Source: Eggerthellaceae bacterium
GTDB taxonomy: Bacteria; Actinomycetota; Coriobacteriia; Coriobacteriales; Eggerthellaceae
NCBI GenBank assembly: GCA_017511465.1
Contig: JAFWJU010000018.1
Location: forward strand, 1-32,036
Direction of reading: 5' to 3'
DNA length: 32,036 nucleotides
In this document: in pieces, positions 22,371 to 29,439 of the stretch
How positions within the stretch are numbered: the stretch's first letter is position 1
Layout of the letters: the number at the start of each line of letters is the position of its first letter
The notes under the pieces: generated by a model
Databases searched by the model: none
Seen by the model: the letters and a program-made list of their open reading frames with translations, nothing else
Told to the model about the DNA's origin: nothing
Translations under genes and position numbers: made by a program

Positions 22371-25300
22371 TTACTTCTTCACAGGCACGCGGCGCTCTTC
22401 GCGCATCCTGCGGCGTGCGACGAACAGCAGGATGAACGACATCAGCGTGGTGCCGAGCAGCGTGCCGGTCAGCGGGCCGTTGTCGTCGCCCGTCTTGGGC
22501 AGGGCGTTCTTGGCTTCCTTCTTCTCAGGCTCGGCGGGCTTCTTCTTCCACTGCGCCGTGAAGGTATGGTCGCCCTTGACCTCGTAGGTCTGGCCAGGAT
22601 AGTACTTCGAGCCCTCCCAGTAGTCGAACTCGTAGCCGTCACGCGTCGGCGCGTTGATGATGGTGAAATTGCGGTCGGCCTCACTGCCAACCTTGACGGG
22701 AATCACGAGGGCATCGGCGCTACCGTTGGCGAACGTGCCGCCGTTCGGGTCGAACGTGAGCTCGTACTCGGCAGGCACGATGATGAACTCGCCGTCGGTG
22801 ACGTCGAACGTCACGTCGTAGTTCTTATTGTTGTTCTTGAACTGGTCGGCATTAAGACCCATCTTGTAGGTGCCGGCATCCTTGCCGCTTACCTTGGCCA
22901 CGCCGTCGAACGTGAAATCGGCCTCGGTGTACTTGCCAGTCGGGTCGTCAATCGAGACCGTGTAGCCCTCGAGCGTCTGCTCCTCGCCGGTGTACGTCTT
23001 CGTTTCGCTGTTGCCCGTGATGGTCACGGTAACGGGGCAAGGCTTGATGGTCAGCGTGCCCGGCTTGTAGGTGATGTTGTAGTTGTTCGTCGCCTCGCCG
23101 ATTGTGGCATTGGAGGGCATTATGGCGCCTTCTTCTTCGGTCTCGTAAACGCCGGCATTCGTCTGCTGACCAAAGAGAACGATGGAGGTGATGACGTCAG
23201 AGCCCTGGAGTCCCTTTTGTTTGACCTTTTCGGCAATTACTGCGGGATCGTTATATACCGGCTCGCTCTCGCCTTGCGGCTGGCCGTTGTAGGTGTAGGT
23301 CTGCGGATTGGCCGTGATGGTCAGGGCGGCCTTGTCGATCTGCATGTAGCCGTCGGCGGCGATTTCGAAGGTCGCCTCGATGTTGGCGTCGCTGTAGCTG
23401 AACTTGGTCGCGTCGAGGCCCATGTCGGTCTTGCCGGCCTCGGTGCGGGCCGCCGTGGCCTGGCCGGAGTAGGAGACCTTGCCGGCGTCGAACAGGGTGC
23501 TGCCCTCGCAGGACGCGGTCCAGCCGGTGATGGAGTGCTCGGTGGCGTCGTAGGTCTTGGTGTCGTTGGCGCCGGTGATGGCGATCGTCAGCTCGAGCGG
23601 GTCGATCGTCAGCTTGCCGGGCGTCAAAGTGCCCAACGTGTAGTTGGCGGTCACATCGTTGTTGTCAGCGTCCACAACCTTGAAAGTCGACTCATCGAAC
23701 GACCCGTTGTTATACGTGTTGGCATCTTTGCCAGACGAAGGCGTGTAGCCAATCGTTGCAGTATGGTCTTCAGCCAAACCACTAAACGAAATCGGGTGCT
23801 CTTCGTCAGGATACCCATATTGCGTCTCGCCGTTGTAGGTTAACGTCCTATCAGCGACTGTCACAGTAACCGTTGCAGCTGTAACAGTCAGAGTGCCCAA
23901 GTTTCTGGTTTTGACAATATAGTTGGTTGATTTTGCAGTCCCCCAAGTAATGGCATAACCGTTGGAGGAGCTGCCAACTTCAATTTGCGAACCAGTGGCG
24001 CGGATGGTTGCTGTTTCGCCTTGGACCAAACCTTCAATCGAAGCCTCTTCCTTAACCAGCGGCGTTCCGTCATACGGCTTGGTGTCGGTACCCGTCGTCA
24101 CGGTTAGTTCGGCCTTAGGGATGGTCAGCTCGCCATCGCGGACATAAACCGTCACCTTGTAGTTGGGATCCTCTGGAACGTTCAGCGCAGCACGGATCTC
24201 GGATGCGGGAATGGTGTAGAAGCCAGCATCCTTCTTTGTCTCGCTCAGGGTCTTAACGTTGTTGAATAGCTGGTCGAGATACTCTTCCGAATACGTCGTA
24301 TTGTTAATGATCACGTAATTAGCAGCGGTCTTATTCGGATTAGCGAAACCGAATGTGCGCCCAGTCCCATCATACGGATTGCCGTCGTTCCACCTGTCGG
24401 GCTCAACCGTGATGGTAACTTCAATCGGCCTCACTGTCAGGGTGGCGGGCTTGTACGTGACGTGATAGTAGTCTTCGCTTGCACCCGAAATCGTCGCGTT
24501 CTTCGGAACCGTTGGGCTGCTGCCAACCTCGGTCTGCGAACCTTCGAACTCAATACCCGTCAGCCTGTGGCCCTCGAGGAGCCCAACGGGGTCGTACACG
24601 TCACCCGTGCCCGAGCTCGTCATCGCGGTGCCGTCATAATCCTTGCTCTTGTTCTTGGCCTGAATCGTAACCTGCTTTTGGCATTTCACAGTGATGACCA
24701 GACCCGATGTGCCGCAATTTGTAATAAGCTCATCAGTCACGCGGTACATGCTTTGTGCGGCACCGAAATTGTCGGTTACTTCGTATTTCACATATCCGTT
24801 AGGCGCCGTCGTTGTCGGCTGGTAGGTGTTGTTCAGCTGTACGTACTCAGGCTGAGTCTGCGTACCGGGAATCTCAACGCCATCCATGTCGACAAAAACG
24901 ACCTGCGCCTTTAGCGTCTCATACGCCGAGTATTTGAATATGACCACATTCTGGCTGGGGTCAGAAGTCAACGTGAAGATGATCACGTCATCAAGAGGAT
25001 AGTAATCGGGGATGTTCACGGCTTCCTCGACCACGGTAACCTGGCTGCCGTCTACGGGTTTCGGGTCGGTTGGCTGAATAAGGTCCTCTCCGGTTTCTGC
25101 ATCGACATAGCGCACGTAGTAGGTCGTCGCGCCTGCCCTCTTCGTGTACTTGAACTCGATGACGTTCTCGTCGTCGTTGAACGAGAGATTGATGCTCTTC
25201 TCGTTCGCGTCGGCAAGGTAACCGGCAACAGAGATTGACTCTTCGTCGATTCGCTGGCCTATCGTCAAGGCGGGGTTCTTCACGACCTTGTCGGGAAGAA

Positions 25301-28300
25301 TGGATTTAACGAAGACGCCGTTTTCGTCATACTCGTTGTAATGAACCGTGTACGTCAGCGTCTTCTGGACCCAATGCGCATACAGCGTAATGTCTTCAGT
25401 GACGGGTCTATCCCAAACATACAGTTCCCCGTCTTCGGTATACCATGCATCGAAGAGGTAGTTTTCTCGGCTTGGCGAACCGGGATAACTCACAGTGCTA
25501 CCCTCGTCGACCGTGACAGATTCAAATGTTGGCGAACCACCATTTGAATTGAACGTTACCGTATATTGCGGGGCAATCCATTTAGCGTAAAGCACCAAGT
25601 TGTTGCCCGGCATCTTGTCGAATGTGTATTTAGTCGCAAACCCCTTGTCGGCATACCAGCCGCCCCATGTATAGTTTTCTTTTCCTGCGGGTTTTGCGGG
25701 AGTGTAGTTGTACGTGTCGTTGTTGATGTTGGCTTCGTAGAAGATGTCATCTTTTGTCGTCAGCAGCGACTCGCCGTCGTAGTAGTCAATCTGGTATTGG
25801 GCGCGATCGTAGTAGAAGCGGAAGGTGTAAGTGAAGGTAACTCTATAGCGCGTTGCCAGACCATCCTGCATTCTCCAGGTACGATAAGAATGTCCTTCGA
25901 ACTCATAATACGTTGCACCGCTGACAGAGTGGTTATCGTCTCGGACATAAGCGCCCCTAAAGCTTTCTTCGACCGCAGTAATCTTGTTACTCGAACCTTC
26001 GTAACCCTCAGGAGCCGTAGCGTCACCGTTGTGCCAAGAGTATCCCGCAACCTCTTTCGGGCCAAGCCCGCCCTCGCCTACGTTCAGGCCAGTTTGCGTA
26101 TATTCGGGGTCGATTGCCCAGGTTCCATCAGTTTTCTGGAACCAGTATTCGGCATTGCTATTGTTTGCGGGATCTCTACTCCATTGAGCAGTCCACGTAA
26201 CAACATGATTCGAGTTGGCGCCTTCGAAGTATTCTTTATCGACTTTCCCAAGTTTGGTTATCTGAGACCATCTGTGATAACCGTCATTCCACCCCTCGAA
26301 TGAGTGGTTATTACGATAAATCTCAGAAGAAGTGGCTGGCCACAATGTCGAGAGGTCTCTCTCAAGTACGACATCGTTTATCACATAGTTACTTCCGCTA
26401 TAAGTTTGCCCGCCAATGTTAATAGTTCCCCCGTCGGTATTAAAAACAAACCTATAACGAATCAGCTTGTAGTACACCTTGAGCACTGAGGTTCCGTCGG
26501 GAGCAACTTCGATGCTCGAATCGGGATAGAGCGTCTGATCGGCGGAAGTCACCTTCTCGTAACCATCCATATTGCTCAGGTTTGGAGCTTGCGCCGCAGT
26601 GACCGTTGTGCCAGTGACGGCATGTTGGTTTGGACGGCTGTTAACGTACACCCACGAGAACGTGCCCGTGGCGTTGTCGTACTTCTCTTTCATGTAGACA
26701 ACCGTGTAGTTAACTTGCGCGCCTTCCCACTTGGCAAACAGAGTCGTGTCTTGCTTGAGCTCAATAGTCGAAGGAGCCGCTTGCGTGCAAGCTTCGTCAG
26801 TAAACCAGCCCACAAACGTGTAACCCTGGCGCGTTGACGCATCGTTGCCCGCAACCGTAACAGTTGTGCCATACGGTACGTATGCCGGCTCGACGAATGT
26901 GCCGCCGTCGGTGTTGTACGTCAGCGTGAAGTTCTTGCGCGTGTACTTGACGTTGAGCACTTGGCCCGATGCCTGCGTGATTTGCGCAGTGTCAACGCTC
27001 TCGACCTCGGCATAGGGGAAGTCTTTGACGGTTGCCGTCACATACGACCCCAAGACGCCTTCGATATCCCTTTCCCTCGTCCCTTCGATTTCGGTATAAC
27101 CGGATCCTGCCAAGTCCTTCAGGAGGTATGCGAAATCATACACAGCCGTGTGGTCGACGTATTCCATTTCCACTTCGCAGCTAGTCGCGCCATCGGGGAA
27201 GTTCGCCCGCGTGACGGTAATAGTCGGCTGTTTGGGATAATAGGTCGGCTGCGTGGAAATGTAATCCTCGTCAACCTGAGTAGAAGCCGGTACGGTAATA
27301 ACGTATCCGCCCGCTTTGTCAAGCGCGGCACCATCGATGTCGAATATTTCATGGGCGAAGTCAACGCGATGGCTATGGCCTTGCTCGTCTTTGATGGTGT
27401 AGTAGTAGTTAGCCGTAATCTTAAACGTTTCGATGGCCTTGAATTGCGCTTTGACATTCAAGCCCGTTTCGGGAACGACCGTGGTAGCCGTCACCTCAGT
27501 TTCCGGATCGTCGACGAGCACCCACTTGTCGAAAATGTAACCCTCTTTAGAAGGATGCTGCGGTAGAGAGCCGATCTGGGAACCCGCTTCAAGCGCATAG
27601 CGGGTTAAGACCGTTTCACCGTCGTCCATATAGAACACGACTTCGGGCAAGGACCTATACGATGCATACAAGTCCATGTTGCTTGTGACAGGCGTTTCGG
27701 CGGTAACTGCAACGCCCTCGTCTGTTTTGTATGCTTCAAACACTTTTCCGTGAATCGTCGGGGCATCGGGCATGGTCCCGATAGCCGCCGATCCGCTTCT
27801 GCTGTAGTACTGGGTATCTATAAGCTCGCTGCCATCTTCGTTGTAAAAGCTGACTACGAATTCAATGGTTTCGGAAACAGCGATGACATTCATGCCGTCG
27901 ACGGGAACGATGGTTTCCGCAGTCACGACCTCGTTGGTGTCCATATTTTTCCAGTATTCGAACTCATAGCCAGCAAGGGTTGATGCGGGTCCGGCAGGAA
28001 GGGCGTCGCCAATCGCCTCTCCCGCTTTGGCCTTTGCGGAGCCAATCAGCTCGTTGCCGTCGTTATAGAAACTAACCGTCGGCCATTCGGTGTACTGCGC
28101 TTCAACGGTGGTGTTTTCGGAGAATGAACTTTCGGCAGTTACGGTTTCGCCATTCACGGCCCATCGAGCAAAGTCGGAAAACGCTTTCGTAGGAGCTTCT
28201 GGCAACTCGCCAATTGCAGCGTTCTTGGCAACCTCTCGTTCTTCAACAGTCAGTTGGCCTTCTTCGTCGTCAACTTCGGCTACAAAGGTAACGATAATCG

Positions 28301-29123
28301 TTTCGCTTTCTACTTCACGAGTAGCCGGCGCCTTTTTCGCATTAGTGTACACAGGCTCAGAAGCGGCTGTCACAACAAGGGCATACGGCGAGAAATCACT
28401 GGCCTGGAACGTTGCTGCACCGCCACTCGTTTCCGCTTTCACGAGCGATGCGGCTCCGTTAACCACATGCACCACATGCAGCTTCTGGCCGTCAGCCACA
28501 GTTGCGCCCGACATCGTGACGGTCACATCGGCAGCTGGCTTGATTGCTTTGTCGTCTTTGTCAGCGAAAGAAATGTCGGCAGCCAAAATGTTGACGACCT
28601 TGTCGTCGACGATGCCCTTAACGGAGCCTTCGCCGACCGTGGCATTGGCCACGACGAGCTTTGCACCCTCGGGCAGAGCGCCATCGGGAGCTTCAACGAC
28701 AACGGATACCGTATCGGTGCCGCCTTTCAAAGTCGTAGCCGTATTCGTGCTCGTTTCCGCAACGGGGGCAGAATTGGGGGTCTCGTTGATGTTGGGGGAA
28801 CCATCGGGCTGGGTTGTGTCGTCTACTAATACATTAGTGTCTTCTGCGGGTGCGGGATCGTCCACCGCGGGCTCGACTGCAGGCTCGACCACCGCCTCTT
28901 CGGCAGCAGGCGCTTCGGTTTGGGTGCCTTGATCTGCCTCGACCACCTCGGCGGGTGCGCCGCTGTCGGTCTGGGCGCCTTCCCCATCGTCAGCGAACGC
29001 CGTGCTGATCGACGTCGCGTTCCATGTCATGAGCGCCAGCGAGATGGTCAACAAGATCGCGATTACTTTGCCTTCCGGAGTCTTAGCGCCGAGCATGATC
29101 CTCGACAATGCTTTCTCCAACAT
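22371..29123 (-). CDS. Giant LPXTG cell-wall adhesin with InlB-type and MBG-type repeats
   Basis: 2250 residues from ATG 29123. A signal peptide (about 1-42, ending ISTAFA) is followed by a Glu/Ala/Pro/Thr-rich spacer and a beta-sandwich-like domain (about 95-225). Then come Listeria-Bacteroides (InlB B) repeats with the YTVTFNSNGG...FDAWYTEDG pattern, mixed with longer unassigned modules and MucBP-like segments (YYVRYVDAETGEDL). Seven MBG-type repeats follow, each with a KxYDGT/YNGQ motif and ending in TLTI/TV. One last InlB repeat precedes the sorting signal LPKTG (2208-2212), a membrane helix and a basic tail. It should be exported and fixed to peptidoglycan by sortase, and probably binds host glycoprotein or mucin. 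ATG 29123 fits a GGTAGGTGA site; the frame is open to 29207 without signal-peptide logic. Confidence 0.93.
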   Translation of the reverse strand: MLEKALSRIMLGAKTPEGKVIAILLTISLALMTWNATSISTAFADDGEGAQTDSGAPAEVVEADQGTQTEAPAAEEAVVEPAVEPAVDDPAPAEDTNVLVDDTTQPDGSPNINETPNSAPVAETSTNTATTLKGGTDTVSVVVEAPDGALPEGAKLVVANATVGEGSVKGIVDDKVVNILAADISFADKDDKAIKPAADVTVTMSGATVADGQKLHVVHVVNGAASLVKAETSGGAATFQASDFSPYALVVTAASEPVYTNAKKAPATREVESETIIVTFVAEVDDEEGQLTVEEREVAKNAAIGELPEAPTKAFSDFARWAVNGETVTAESSFSENTTVEAQYTEWPTVSFYNDGNELIGSAKAKAGEAIGDALPAGPASTLAGYEFEYWKNMDTNEVVTAETIVPVDGMNVIAVSETIEFVVSFYNEDGSELIDTQYYSRSGSAAIGTMPDAPTIHGKVFEAYKTDEGVAVTAETPVTSNMDLYASYRSLPEVVFYMDDGETVLTRYALEAGSQIGSLPQHPSKEGYIFDKWVLVDDPETEVTATTVVPETGLNVKAQFKAIETFKITANYYYTIKDEQGHSHRVDFAHEIFDIDGAALDKAGGYVITVPASTQVDEDYISTQPTYYPKQPTITVTRANFPDGATSCEVEMEYVDHTAVYDFAYLLKDLAGSGYTEIEGTRERDIEGVLGSYVTATVKDFPYAEVESVDTAQITQASGQVLNVKYTRKNFTLTYNTDGGTFVEPAYVPYGTTVTVAGNDASTRQGYTFVGWFTDEACTQAAPSTIELKQDTTLFAKWEGAQVNYTVVYMKEKYDNATGTFSWVYVNSRPNQHAVTGTTVTAAQAPNLSNMDGYEKVTSADQTLYPDSSIEVAPDGTSVLKVYYKLIRYRFVFNTDGGTINIGGQTYSGSNYVINDVVLERDLSTLWPATSSEIYRNNHSFEGWNDGYHRWSQITKLGKVDKEYFEGANSNHVVTWTAQWSRDPANNSNAEYWFQKTDGTWAIDPEYTQTGLNVGEGGLGPKEVAGYSWHNGDATAPEGYEGSSNKITAVEESFRGAYVRDDNHSVSGATYYEFEGHSYRTWRMQDGLATRYRVTFTYTFRFYYDRAQYQIDYYDGESLLTTKDDIFYEANINNDTYNYTPAKPAGKENYTWGGWYADKGFATKYTFDKMPGNNLVLYAKWIAPQYTVTFNSNGGSPTFESVTVDEGSTVSYPGSPSRENYLFDAWYTEDGELYVWDRPVTEDITLYAHWVQKTLTYTVHYNEYDENGVFVKSILPDKVVKNPALTIGQRIDEESISVAGYLADANEKSINLSFNDDENVIEFKYTKRAGATTYYVRYVDAETGEDLIQPTDPKPVDGSQVTVVEEAVNIPDYYPLDDVIIFTLTSDPSQNVVIFKYSAYETLKAQVVFVDMDGVEIPGTQTQPEYVQLNNTYQPTTTAPNGYVKYEVTDNFGAAQSMYRVTDELITNCGTSGLVITVKCQKQVTIQAKNKSKDYDGTAMTSSGTGDVYDPVGLLEGHRLTGIEFEGSQTEVGSSPTVPKNATISGASEDYYHVTYKPATLTVRPIEVTITVEPDRWNDGNPYDGTGRTFGFANPNKTAANYVIINNTTYSEEYLDQLFNNVKTLSETKKDAGFYTIPASEIRAALNVPEDPNYKVTVYVRDGELTIPKAELTVTTGTDTKPYDGTPLVKEEASIEGLVQGETATIRATGSQIEVGSSSNGYAITWGTAKSTNYIVKTRNLGTLTVTAATVTVTVADRTLTYNGETQYGYPDEEHPISFSGLAEDHTATIGYTPSSGKDANTYNNGSFDESTFKVVDADNNDVTANYTLGTLTPGKLTIDPLELTIAITGANDTKTYDATEHSITGWTASCEGSTLFDAGKVSYSGQATAARTEAGKTDMGLDATKFSYSDANIEATFEIAADGYMQIDKAALTITANPQTYTYNGQPQGESEPVYNDPAVIAEKVKQKGLQGSDVITSIVLFGQQTNAGVYETEEEGAIMPSNATIGEATNNYNITYKPGTLTIKPCPVTVTITGNSETKTYTGEEQTLEGYTVSIDDPTGKYTEADFTFDGVAKVSGKDAGTYKMGLNADQFKNNNKNYDVTFDVTDGEFIIVPAEYELTFDPNGGTFANGSADALVIPVKVGSEADRNFTIINAPTRDGYEFDYWEGSKYYPGQTYEVKGDHTFTAQWKKKPAEPEKKEAKNALPKTGDDNGPLTGTLLGTTLMSFILLFVARRRMREERRVPVKK
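22770..24680 (-). repeat. Seven tandem MBG-type repeats within the adhesin
   Basis: Units of about 80-100 codons, each beginning with a TVTITxxxxxKxYDGT-like strand and ending with YKPGTLTIxP-like residues. They diverge strongly from one another in sequence and base composition. Confidence 0.8.
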
Positions 29124-29439
29124 TCGATCACCTACCCAACTCTTGCGCGTTCCGCGTTTCCCCCGAAACCGAAACGCTCCCCTTTGCGCGCCTCCGTTTT
29201 TGCGCACGTAGATACAGAACCCCCATAATGAGAGTTTGAATAAGAATACGATGAGACGCTAACTACTATTTCGCATTTGACGGGTTTGTTGTCTTTTTGT
29301 CACATTTTTTCTACTTTAGCCTGGTAAAGCAGGAAAAATGACAGCAAAAGCAAGCCACCCCGCGTCCTTTCGGATCTGCGGGGCGGCGTTCGGTTTTCGA
29401 TGAACTATTGTCTTTGTTTCCTATGGCGCTCGTTCGCTC
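29124..29439. other. AT-rich intergenic region upstream of the adhesin
   Basis: 316 bp without a gene. The part nearest the adhesin (about 29220-29345) is clearly AT-rich and should hold its promoter, but I see no -35/-10 pair good enough to name. The distal part holds the terminator of the CnaB protein gene. Confidence 0.7.
29340..29387 (-). terminator. Terminator of the CnaB-repeat protein gene
   Basis: 10-bp GC-rich stem (29354-29363 with 29378-29387, one G-U pair) with a small inner stem, followed on the minus strand by TTGCTTTTGC. It lies 52 bp after the stop codon. Confidence 0.85.

Noticed and set aside
22314..23843. Plus-strand open frame of about 500 codons opposite the adhesin 3' end
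   Set aside because: It begins inside the veg terminator hairpin, runs antisense to the MBG repeats, and its Val/Gly/Arg-rich product mirrors the repeat codons.
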